Positions 23,535 to 35,800 of a DNA stretch of 64,000 nucleotides are shown in pieces. The DNA is from Mya arenaria. Its lineage: Eukaryota; Mollusca; Bivalvia; Myida; Myidae. Below the pieces are notes generated by a model. It searched no databases and had not been told where the DNA came from. It worked only from the letters and a program-made list of their open reading frames with translations. A program made the translations under genes and the position numbers. Position 1 is the stretch's first letter; each line of letters begins with the position of its first letter. Where the stretch lies: assembly GCF_026914265.1 (NCBI RefSeq), contig NC_069136.1, positions 16,801,228 to 16,865,227 of the forward strand. Direction: 5' to 3'.

Positions 23535-24645
23535 TCGTAAGAAAATAGTCCATCATGGCCGACCAAGAAGATGTTCAAACAACCAAGAGATATGTTAGTC
23601 CAAAGACAGAATGAGGAGCGAACTTTTACCACTTATTTGTGTGTAAGTGTTATTTTTTATACTTATTGTATTTTAATAAAATATAAAAATAGTTTTAAAA
23701 GAGCCCTAATGAGAAACTAATTGGAAATGTCATTAATTCTTAGTGGGTGGGGTAAAGTCTTTTTTCATTTGACAGATTCTAATATAGTAAATAACAATTT
23801 TGAAGCTCCAGTGATCAGTGGCAAAAAATAAGAAAACAAATACTCTATTTGATTTTTTTTAATAACAAATAAGTCTGAATCTGACTTTACTTAGATCGAT
23901 AATTGGTTCGACTTTCTTTCTCAGTGTATTTATCTCATACATTTCATATCATTAACTTTAATTTTAATTATTATAATTAAAATTTACATTCTTTTAACCA
24001 AGGATGTATGGTTTAAATGTCTGTGAGTGTTGGTATCGAACAACTTAATGTAATGGCACAATTGAATGCCTCGGCCTGCTCACTAATATAGTTCTCTAAA
24101 TAAATTAGATCTTCATTCTATTGGTTTAACAAAATGAGTTTGAATGCATAAACCAGCACACATTTCTTTCAAGACTAAATTCTATGATATCCACCAGTGG
24201 TGGTGATGCAGAAACATTGAAAAATGCTGACATTTTTACTGTGCCAATGAAATGCAGACATTTAAATTTTAATCTTATTGTCATTTTCAGAGAAGAGTAT
24301 GGTACCAGGGGTACAGCTGACTCTGATTCCCGGCTTCTTCTAATGAAAAAAGGCAGATGAGGTAATGGTTGTGCTATTTTCGAAATTCGGACAATAATTT
24401 AACAGTCAAGTATCCTATTGGTTTAAGCCCAAAAGTACCTGCATGTTTGTACAATTAACCAACAAGGATTGACAGTATTAAAATATCAACATTGTTACAA
24501 TTTATCTACAGTTTGTAGATAAATTAAAACATGATAACAATTTCATTTCATATTTTTTAATTTACCAGTAGTCCAGAGCTAAAAGCTGCTCTCTCACAGA
24601 TTGACAGTTCTTCTTGGTCATTCTTCAAAAGCCCAAAGGAGTAAT
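23535..24645 (+). other. possible small extra transcription unit near the left end of Harbinger 2
   Basis: ATG at 23535 opens MADQEDVQTTKRYVSPKTE then stop. Exon-like pieces follow downstream, including one after an AG at about 24569 that reads SPELKAALSQIDSSSWSFF and then KSPKE before a stop at about 24641. No family is recognised and the joins are not established. It could be a third gene of the element, a remnant, or chance. Confidence 0.2.
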
Positions 24646-25479
24646 TAAATTAAATTTACACATATAATTCATTATATGGCTTAAAGCAATAGCAAAAAAA
24701 TATTTTCCAAACAATTGAAATCTGTTCTATTATGTGTGACCTTATATGACTAGTTGGAGGAATTTTTACCAAATTTTCAAACTTGTATATGAAAGACTGT
24801 GATCTGATATTATGTCAGCAGTCTAATATCACTGGTTTCCATACATTTGCACAATAATTGCCAATTGGCTCGTTTAAAGGTAAAAATAAAAAAGGTGTCA
24901 GAACAGTAAAACTGTGAGGATGCAGCTTTAAATTGGTGTTGCACTTAATGTTTTGTGAATACTTTTCTGTTGTTGTACCGGCTTTTAAAATAATTGATCT
25001 GAAAATATAATTCCTATTATTGTTGTATTTTCTGTTTTCTATTTCAGGCACTGGAATCCGAATGTAATCAAAAATGCCATTGTATGAGGATTGACCTGCA
25101 ATGCATGGAAATCATCTAACACAACTGCAACGCCTACCTTGAAAAATGAGTGCAAGATGGAAAGGAAACAAAGCATTCAGTGGAACATCTTGTCATCTCG
25201 AATATTTGATGACTTACATACTGATGTGAAGTTGAAGATAAAAGACATCTGTTGGTCCGTGATTATTAAATAAATCCGAACATATATTTTAAAAGGGTAA
25301 TATGGTAAAGGATATATCTACGCTTAAAGTGGTTTTCCGAGGGAAGATAACTACAAAAACAGAAACAGATGGCATCGGCAGACCAAATAAACTATTTTGT
25401 TCAGTTCAATTTTTAAGTCTTCAGAAATTCCGTTAATAGGGCACATCCTTGCAAATGCCATATTGTAAACTGGGCTCTT

Positions 25480-25670
25480 GTGAAAAGGTGAAAGTGGTCT
25501 AGAGGATACGCCTCAAATTCAAGGTTGTGAGTTCAAGACCTCCAAGATACTTTCTCTTGACCTCAGGAAAAGGATGTCCATACTTGTTTCTACTTAGGCA
25601 ACAGACTTAAGAGTGATCTTGTAAGCTTCCATAGCAATCTGATAAGGCATAAAATAAGATACTAGCTGAC
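25480..25670 (+). mobile_element. tRNA-derived SINE in Harbinger 2
   Basis: AGTGGTCTAGAGG (A-box-like) and GAGTTCAAGACC (B-box-like) are spaced as in a tRNA promoter. A non-tRNA body and an AAAATAAGATA tail follow. The family differs from the SINE at 50813. Confidence 0.55.
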
Positions 25671-26815
25671 TTGCAAACAGTTTTTCCATTTGTGTTGATT
25701 TATTTTTCAGTCTGTTGGAATGTTTATTAGAAGTGATGCGCATTGCTTACTGCAACCACAATTTATTTTCTTTATTAAGTTAAATTTAACGAACACGTAA
25801 CATGACTTGTGATTTTACAGATGCATGTTTATTTTGGTTGATTGTATGAGTTTATTTTCTCAAATGATGTAATAAAAGTTATTCTGAATGACTGTCCTTT
25901 TTTGTTTGAAGAAAATGTGTTGAGGTTTTGGCATAGCATAGTGTCATCATCATCATCATCATCATTGTTGTGTACAAATAAAACATTCAAAACAATGTAA
26001 TTAAAACCAAACTGTCAAGCCAAGTACTCAAAGAGGCACAAGGATATTGCTAAAGAGACCGGTAATACATTTAGACAAATAAAATGCAAAGAAAGATCTA
26101 TAATTCTGACACATGGTAATGCTTTAAATAGTCCTCTCATTGTGTGTTTATTGTTAAAGTGGAGACATACAGTATTTTTTATAACGAAGACTTAAATTTG
26201 TATGGCAACTTAAAGCCATATATGTGGATTAAACGCCAGAAATATTGTGAAGTCTCCAAACTCAATGCACTTAAAAGGGCTTGGCACAGAAATGAAAGTA
26301 AAAATGGGAGCAAAACCTAATTTATCATTAATTTAACATTGGATTGCATACAGATGGCTCTGTTATTACTTGACTAATATCAAAAATAAAATTAAGAGAC
26401 ATGTTGATCCAAACTGTAATTATTCTTGTTTGCATTTTATGGAGTTGGACATAAAAGAGTCATTTGGTGAAGAGTGATCTAAAGGCTAATTATTCAAAAT
26501 AGATTAAGTATTATTGAAAAAAGTCTGGTATACATTGCTGAAAAGCTTAGTAACCTGGCTAAATATTTGTTTAAGGCTTTTATTTAGAAAAAAATAAATC
26601 AGTTGAGTATCTTATCAGTTACTCTTTTGGTGTTGTTGTTTTTAATAAAAAATGACAATTTACTCAAAGATATTGAGACTAATAATTATAGATTAAGACA
26701 AATATAATGTGTAAGGAAACTTCTAATGAATGGGTTTATCCACAGCCTAGGAGGTAAAGTGAAGCATGATCTGCCTTGAACAAATACAATTTTAAGACAA
26801 GTTCTGTCAACTTAG

Positions 26816-27134
26816 TGCACCAGTCAATTGTAACCCCCCCCCCCCACCCCAGGTCCGGGGGAATACTGGGGTTAACCCGGGGAAATGGGCCGTGTTTTTA
26901 CCTATCAGGTGGCCCTGCAGTGCTGGGTGAATGCGGTGGTTTTATCTTCGCTTAAAATATAGAGGGGAATGGACCTTACCTATAGTCCCTGGGTGTGGGG
27001 GCTTTTGGCAGGGATTTTGCCATTGGATCGTCCGCGCAGGGTGGGGATTTTAGCCGGGGTTGGCTGTATTGAAAGTCAAAGTCCCCACTATTCCCCAGAC
27101 CGGGGGGGGGGCGTGGTTACAATTGTCTGGTGCA
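26816..27134. mobile_element. MITE, 319 bp, with C/G runs in the inverted ends
   Basis: It begins TGCACCAGTCAATTGTAACC followed by a C run, and ends with the near complement GGTTACAATTGTCTGGTGCA. AGGTCCGGGG and CCCCAGACCGG extend the pairing inwards. There is no coding content. The superfamily is unclear because no target duplication is visible. Confidence 0.75.
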
Positions 27135-27938
27135 TATCCTCATGAACGTTGTACTGGTACTCTAACAATTGAGCTTACTGCGTGGATAGTCACCGCCCCA
27201 CCCCAACCCCACAGAACTGTTTACACAAAAAAAATCTGCAGCCCAAACCCAACAATGCTGAAGTAAAGGCATGCATAGATTTCAGCTGCTAAAGCTGACT
27301 GGGTGCCAAGCTCACACCCATCCTACCACAACCCACAAAACTCTGCACAAGGCAATCAATGATTTTACAGAATAGTAATGCTGTTTTAATGGCAAGGCAT
27401 GGTGTGAAAAATAACACGGCAAAGTATGACTTAAAACTTACATTTCATAGGGTATTCCTATAACTGTTGAGAAAATGTTGACATTTAGTCCATGCATGCA
27501 TTTAATCCGATGTAATGATTCATGCATACCGTATGATCATTTCAATGACTGTCAAGTACATTTTCTGTGTGCTCACGATTTTTCTAGAGGAAATAGAGTG
27601 CTTCAACTATAAGGAATCATCTAAATATTCATAAAACGAACATTCTTTGAGGTTACAATAAATATTTTCTCTTAAGCAAGCACATTTAATTTAACACAAT
27701 CCATTTCCTTGTTGTTACAATTGGCCTTCTTTACGCGGATTGAAAACGGTGTTAATCGCCGGCAGCCGCATCGCACTTTCGTATATCCTTACTACTATTT
27801 ACGAGGTCTATCTCGAAGCTTGCCGGAGATGGCCGAGTTGTTACGATTGATTTGCGTAGGGGTAAAAAAATGCGTAACTCTCCGATAGGAGGTAGCACGC
27901 GCGCACCTGTCAAAAAAAGTAAACAATCGTCTGCAACA

Positions 27939-29919
27939 ATGGAGCCGACCGCAAAGCAGCGACGTAAGGTGAATTGGTCCAGGGCGGAACAAGATATTTT
28001 TAAAGGAAAGTTACTTTGAGCTAACCTCAACATTAGACAATAAGTTCTGCCCTGGACTAACTCATGTTGATAAAGATCGGGCCTGGAAGGAAATAGTGGA
28101 GCGGTATGGTATTTTTCAGTCATAAACAACAAAAATCGGTTTGTATTTGAAAGATAAATCTCTTATGTTTAGTTTTACCAATAAATATATATTGCCACAA
28201 CAATTTTGACTGCCAGACTGTGGGAGGACCCCCCCCCCCCCACCCCGAAATATGAGTAAAATAATTAAATATTATATAAAAATACATATTGAAAACTCAC
28301 TTGAATTTCAGAGTGAATGCGCAAGGCGTTTGTGAGAGGACACTTGATGAGTGCAAAAAAAAATCAGTGACATAAAAACTGATGTGAAGAGACGAGAAAG
28401 GAGGAGGCGTCAGCTTTCAAATGTGACGGGGTGGGCCAGCTCCGAAATTGGAGGATTGGGAGGATAAGGTAAAATAATCATTTAAACTGTTTTCTTTTGA
28501 AGTAAACACAATAAATGGGGTGCTTATGAGTTGGTCCACTATAATGCCATCTCATGTATTGGACACAATCAAATGTAATATAAATGGATTATAGGTTATG
28601 TTTCTGGGTGGCTCTTACTTATATTTTTCCCAAATTTGATAAACGCCTATTTTGGCCTGATTTGTATTTTTCCCAAAGTCAACCTTTTTCACAATTCGAA
28701 AGGCACAGGCGATAAAAATAATTCCAAAACAAATCACATAATTTTCAATCTATTGTTATATAAATATTTGAAACAAAAATGAATTTTACTGACATGAAAA
28801 TGTTTTTTTGTGTACAGGAAACATAACTTTAATTTTGGCCTTAGTTACATTGATTTTGTGTAACTGTTACAGATGATTAACCTGATTGATGACTCAGCGA
28901 TTGGAGGCTTTGCTGGTGTTGATACCTTCTTGATGAAGAGTAAGTGGCCTTTTTTAAATTTGTATCACCACTTACTGTTATTTTATTTACCACATACTTT
29001 CTGATCCAAAAAGGTATGTGACCTCAGCATGTAAAGGGTTAACTGTTAAAGTGTTATTCTTGTTAGCATTATTGTCATTAATGCAAGCTCCAGTAATATT
29101 ATGTTTTATCACTACTACATTTATTAAAGTTGAATCAACCTACACCAATGAAACATCATCCATTAAACCTGCAGCCACTGAGCCGTTTGAAGCACTGGCA
29201 GCCTATGAGAAACCATTGCCGTACATCATATCAGTACCATCAATGCCCATAGGTGCCACTCTTCAAGAAAGGTAATTTTAATAAGGTTATCATTGGATGC
29301 ACTTCTATTCTTTGGATATTGCATTAAATATTCAATTGATGCATTCAATGAAGCAACATCAACATTATTAAATTATAATCATCATTCAATTGTAATCATT
29401 TGTTAGTATAATATTTATTTATTCCATATTTCAATTACAACTAGTCAAGAACTTACATTTACATTAAAAAACTAAATTAACAAAAATGTAACAAATTACA
29501 TAATTGTTTATTCACATTTAGTGCACCAATGGCAGTGACAGAAGACAGCGGTCAAATAGACAAAGGCAGAGGTATTGTAGTATTTCTTAATTAAATATTC
29601 TCAATCAGAAATAAAACAGTATGATATGCAGTATCATTTTTGACTAATTATTTGAGTTATATTAATAATCTATGAATAATTCTAATGCTATTTACATCTT
29701 CTTTAAAATAACTGTAAAACGAATAATAACATAATAATTTTGATCAAGATATTCTTTTCATTTATTGCAGCTCCTTGAAAAATGAAATCACATTACTTTT
29801 CAGGTGCAGATAGCATTGAAAATCTTCTAGTTCAACAGAATCAGCTCCTCAGTGAAATACTCCAACAACAAAAAATTACTAATGAGTTAATGATAAATTT
29901 CTACACTTTGAAGGCATAA
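27939..29919 (+). CDS. Harbinger 2 Myb/SANT-like accessory protein, six exons
   Basis: Exons are 27939-28108, 28314-28468, 28873-28939, 29130-29271, 29522-29571 and 29804-29919, all GT/AG. The phases fit if the T run near 28000 is one shorter, the A run near 28355 one longer and the G run near 28427 one shorter; the protein is then about 232 residues. It starts MEPTAKQRRKVNWSRAEQDI, runs through FCPGLTHVDKDRAWKEIVERY and VNAQGVCERTLDECKKK to VKRRERRRRQLSNVT and PKLEDWEDK, the Myb/SANT-like layout of Harbinger accessory proteins. It ends in a Gln-rich coiled coil (LLVQQNQLLSEILQQQK). Its expected job is binding the element ends and bringing the transposase into the nucleus. Confidence 0.7.
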
Positions 29920-32805
29920 ATATATGACATGAATACTTTATTTTACTCCCACCATATAGCGTTGTGAGCTATATTGGAATCACCTTGTCCCGTCTGTCCG
30001 TCCGTCCTGTGCCATTGGGACAAGTATACTTTTCTCCATTACTCATGTTTTTGTGTCTTGTACGAAGCAAAAATTTAAAGTCTTTGAGATATTGCTTTTA
30101 AACTTGTTATTGATATATATCTTGTTAAGGCCAATTGCAGTGCACAAGAACCATACCTCTGGGTGCACTTTTGTTTGCGTTAATTGCTTTGTTAATGTAC
30201 ATAATTATTTTTTGCCCAAAGCATTTACTTGACATGTTTAAAGTATTTTAGGTATTGAACATTTATAACTTAACTTATACCTTTTCACAGTCACAGGGCA
30301 TTCAATAAGTGTACATCACTCCCTGTTGTACTGCAATATTATTACAATAAGGCGGTATAGTGGGGTTATTAATCACATCCAGTGATATAATTTATTTACT
30401 CAATTGATAAAGAACTCAATAATTTGCTTATGATGGTGTTAGGCTAATTGTTAACATGACCTGATACAGGCAGTAATTTCTAGAAATGATAGTCTTGTTA
30501 CACTGATATTATTTTAAGTAGTCTGTGTAATAGTTAATAGTTGACATGAACTTAATTATTAATGATTAAGAACGGGCAGATTGAGCAAAGGCAAAGAGCC
30601 CTAACTTACTTAAAATACAACTCATTTACTGACTCATTGTCAACACAAAAAAAACACAGGGAGTGTGTATCAGATGAGTGGCAGTAGGCAGACATTAAAA
30701 CTACCTGAAATTCTTAAATATTATGCCTATTGCTTAATAATTGCCTGTTTGCAAGTTCAGGTTTTATTATAAATAATTTTCGAAGTGTTCACCAAATCAT
30801 CACGATAATATCCATAGCTGTAGTGCAGCAAATGTTAGAAGTAGAAGAAATTTAAATTCCAACATTATTTTCAGTCACATTTGTCTCTGACAACTTAATT
30901 ATTTGTGTATAATATGTTGTATGAATTTGTTCTCATCTGCTGTGACATTTACACTAATACTTATTCATAAAATGTCTGACTTAACAATTGTTTTTTCCAA
31001 ATGATATCAATCATGCCTACATCAGAATTTACTGTGAATGGTGTATCTATTCATAAAATTGACTTTGGATATATACATATTAACATTTATAATTGACACT
31101 TATCAGAGTTATCTGTTCTTATGTTGTATAATGTTTAATGTACTAACTTATGTAAATCAAATTTGAGGGTGAGCAAAAAAGTTAATGTTAGTCACATATA
31201 ACATATACTTGTTACAGTTAACATTACAAAAAAATGTTATTTCATGTCTGTTATATGTTCATGTAAAGTTTTATGTGTCAATGTAGTAGATGTATAATTG
31301 TAAACTGGTTTATCCAGAAATATGTGTACAGATCCATGTATTTATTACAGCTCTCCATGATTTTTACATCAGCTAATGAAAAGTTATAAGAAAACTATTA
31401 CTATGTGACACTTCACAAATATGTTGTTAGTTACATTATAAATTACTTTCATTAAGTTTAAAGTCCAGTTTGTAGTTTAACTGTTTTAATAACAAAAAAG
31501 TGCTATTCAGTAACAGCTTCATCAATTCATACATTTTCATTTAAAGTGATGTTTATTAATTTGGGAACATTGGCTAAAAGCAAATTGAATCTAGTTAAGC
31601 ATTCAATATACTTCCATCACTCCTGTACATTTGTTATCATCCAAATATGGCATTTACCTGAACCATCATTTATTATATCATCAGCGGAAATGCATTAGCT
31701 AGTACATTTTTGAGTTATTTGAAATGATTGAATTTGCAAAGAACATGTCATATTTAAAAGAATGGTCAGGTAAACTGTATTGGCATTTCAACAAAATATA
31801 AAACTTCCTTTTTACTGTGTTATAAGATTTCTTTATATATCAGATAAAGGATGATTAAAATCACCATGGAACAGCATTTATTTTGTTACTTCAAGTTCTT
31901 CCACTGATATAATTAGGAGTATATACCCCCTCATAAACAGCATAATAAATAGAATAGCTACTGTTTCATCATATTATGAGTCATGGCTATACTGTATGTT
32001 ATAATAAGTAATTACTTTCTTCATGTCAAAATGAAATAAAATATGACAATTTAGATGGTAATCATTACATTTCAAATATGTTTGTGCAACAAATTAACAA
32101 TGGTTATGATAATAGTAATGCATTGTCTCCTTTTTTCATGAATACATTCAGATTCATTATATCATGAAAAAGTTTGTTCTCACGGTTTACACTATACTGA
32201 GATTTTAGAGTAATCCATACAATTGAAAGCTTCATTCAAATTCAAGGTTGTTTTACTAATTTTGGCCATTTTGGAGTTTGCGGCAACTTCATTTAAAAAG
32301 AAGATTGTCCCATATACTGAGTCATAATAGGTTTTCATGGTACAGGCACAGTTTGTCATCAGTTGTGTCAATATTGTATTTTAGTTCATACAGGTATTAA
32401 TCTTTCAGACCCAATTTCTCGAAACATCTAAAGCATAACAAGCTTTGGTATTTATTTTCATTAATCAAGATTACTAATAAAAACTCTATAAAGTTAAAGA
32501 TTGTTTGTCAGTAATATAAGCAAAATAATTTCTATTGAAAGTACATGTATAAAAAGTCTTCAAAATGTTTATACTGTACAAGTTATACCGAAACCAAAAT
32601 ATTGGATAAAAGATAAATTCTGTTTTAAGAGACTTAAGATGTTTTGAGAAAAAATGGGCAATTGTGACAGTTTATGAAAATTGATACAGAAAGTTCTTAA
32701 CTTAATTATACATAAAAATGTGAATCTATCACAAATTAATAATATTTCCTTCGCTAGTCCAAATAACAAGATATGCAACCAATTAAAACAATGCGAGAGT
32801 TCATT
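29920..32805. other. spacer between the convergent Harbinger 2 genes
   Basis: A/T-rich, with no gene seen. At 29938-30070 is the head of a mollusc-type repeat (CCACCATATAGCG, then CCGTCTGTCCGTCCGTCC) related in style to the element at 33536, with no recognisable far end. The remainder shows short open frames only. Confidence 0.45.
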
Positions 32806-35800
32806 TCAAAATCTTGCAATAATAGCTCTTCTGTCCCTCTGCGCATTTGGGTCAAGTGCTCCAATGTAAGGTGGTGCATTGTCAGGGGCAACATGGACTT
32901 GTCCATCAAACACGACAGCATCATCTATACACATGTTGTGCAGTTTAGCACAAACAACAAAGACTTTGGCTGCCTTCTCAGGTGTGATTTGGAGGAATCC
33001 TCCAGTCTTATGAAGACATCTGCATGAAATGAAGTGAGTGCAAACATAATATAATACCAATTAACATCATTTTTCTATGATATACCTATAGGGTCAAATT
33101 ATTGTACTAGGAGTAAACAAAATAGGGTTCCGCCTATATTTAGAGGTGCATCTATAAGTTAGAGAGCTCGGCTACATTATGTTTTAAAACATAGAAGCAC
33201 AAAGACAAATATGCACTTCTTAATATAGAGGTGCACCTCTAAGTTGTACATCACATCCAGTGGAATGTGAATTTTTTTTACAAAAACGGTATGCCTATAG
33301 ATATCATAAGCTACTACTATTGCTTATTTTAAAGTGACATGTCTAACAATTGCATAACATATAAACATCAAATCTCGTTTAATTTAAGTTTCTTTTGATA
33401 ATATTGATGAATAAATAACAAAAATAGCAGCTCAGGGATAATAATTTGAATTTAAGGTTGCAAATGAAAACAAATTAGTTTGTTATATTTTAATGAAAGA
33501 ACTAATTTTTGGTCTCCTATTGTTGTTATATTTTATTATGCCCCCCTTCGAAGAAGAGGGGTATATTGCTTTGCACAGGCATGTCGGTATGTCGGTCGGT
33601 CGGTCCGTCGGTAGACCAAAGCTTGTCCGAGTGATAACTCAACAATTCCTGGACGTATGGTCATCAAACTTGACATGAAGGTTGGGCCTGACCAGTAGAT
33701 GACCCCTATTGATTTTAGGGCTCATCAGGTCAAAGGTTAAGGTCACAGTGACCTTTAATGGTAAAATAATTTTAAAGGTTGTCCGAGTGATAACTCAACA
33801 ATGCCTAGACCTATGGTCATCAAACTTGATATGGAAGTTGGGCCTGACCATTAGATGACCCCTATTGTTTTTGGGGGTCATCGGGCCAAAGGTCAAGGTC
33901 ACAGTGACTTTGAATGGTAAAAGAATGTCCGAGTGATAACTCGACAATGCCTGCACCCTTGGCCTTCATTCTTGACTTGGAGGTTGGGCCTGACCAGTAG
34001 CTGACCCCTATTGTTTTTGGGGCACATCGGGTCAAAGATCAAGGTCATAGTGACATTGAATGGTTAAAGGTTGTCCGAGTGATAACTCAACAATGCCTGC
34101 ACCCATGGCCCTCATAATTGACTTGGAGGTTGGGTCTGACCAGTAGACGAACCCTATTGTTTTTTGGGGTCATCGGGCCAAAGGTCAAGGTCAAAGTGAC
34201 CTTGAATTGTAAAAGGTTGTCCATGTGATAACTCGACAATGCCTACACCCATGGCCCTCATTCTTGACTTGGAGGTTGGACCTGACCAGTAGATGACCCC
34301 TATTGTTTTGGGGGGTCATCGGGCCAAAGGTACAGTGACCTTGAATGGTAAAAGGTTGTCCGTGTCATTACTCGACAATGCCTGCACCTATGGCCCTCAA
34401 ACTTGACTTGGAGGTTGGGCCTGACCAGTAGATGACCCATATTGTATTTGGGGGTCATTGGGCCAAAGGTCAAGGTCACAGTGACCTTTAATGGTAAAAG
34501 GTTGTCTGAGTGATAACTCTACAATGCCTGCACCCACGGCCATCTTGAATTGAATTGGAGGTTGGGCCTGACCAGTAGATGGCCCCTATTGATTTTAGGG
34601 GTCATTGGGCCAAAGGTCAAGGTAACAGTGACTTTGAACGATAAAAGGTTGCCCAAGTGATAACTCAACAATGCCTGCGCCCATGGCCCTTAAACTTGAC
34701 TTGGAGGTTGGGCCTGACCAGTAGATGACCCCTATTGATTTAAGGGGTCAGAGGTCAAGGTCACAGTGACCTTGAAAGCAAACTCGACAATTCCTGGACC
34801 TATGGTCATCAAACTTGACATGAAGGTCGGGCCTGACCAGTAGATGACCCCTCTTGACTTTGGGGGTCATCAGGTCATGGTCAAGGTCACAGTAACCTTT
34901 ATCGCAAAAAAGTTAACAAATCTTCTCCCAGTGATATCTCAACAATGCCTGAATCTATGATCATCAAACTTGACATATAAGTTGGGCCTGACCAGGAGAT
35001 GACCCTAATTGATTTTAGGAGTCATTGGGTTAAAGGTCAGGTTCACAATGACCTTGAATGCGAAAATGTTTCAAGTGATAATTTGACAATGCCTGCACCC
35101 ATGGCCCTCAAACTTGACTTGGAGTTGTGTCTGACCTGTAGATGACCCCTTATGATTTAAGGGGTCATTGGATCAAAGGTCAAGGTTACAGTGACCTTGA
35201 ACGAAAAATGCTTGTCTGTGTGATAACTTGTCAATGCCTGCACCCATGGCCCTCAAACTTAACATTTGGATTTTTGGTGACCAGCTGATGACTACTATGG
35301 ATTTTGAGGTCATAGAGTCAAAGGTCATGGTCATAACACACTCTATCCTCTTTGAATGGTCATAATCTTAAAACTGCCTCAACGGCATACAATGTCAGCG
35401 ACAAATCAGCTGTCATTTTGGCCCGTGCATATTTCATTCAATTGTCCATATAATCCTGACAACATGGCGCTCAGGGGGGTCATAATGTTTGACAAACATC
35501 TCTTGTTCATTATTTTTTTACATCTTCCATATCAAAAGTGTTATCAATTGGGCTTTCTGAATAGAAACAATTCATAATTAGTTGCCTTACACTTCTTTAA
35601 GTTAATTTGCTTACTTATGAACACCAGTAGATGGTAACAAGAAAGTAATACTATATTTGAAAAAAAAAATATTACCGAAATCTCGACTTCAACAAACCAA
35701 ACGCTCTTTCCACTACCATTCTGGTACGGCTTTTTGCCAAGTTGAATGCATTTTCCTGTTGGGTTGTAGGCCGGATCTATCAGCAATTGCATGAAATTAG

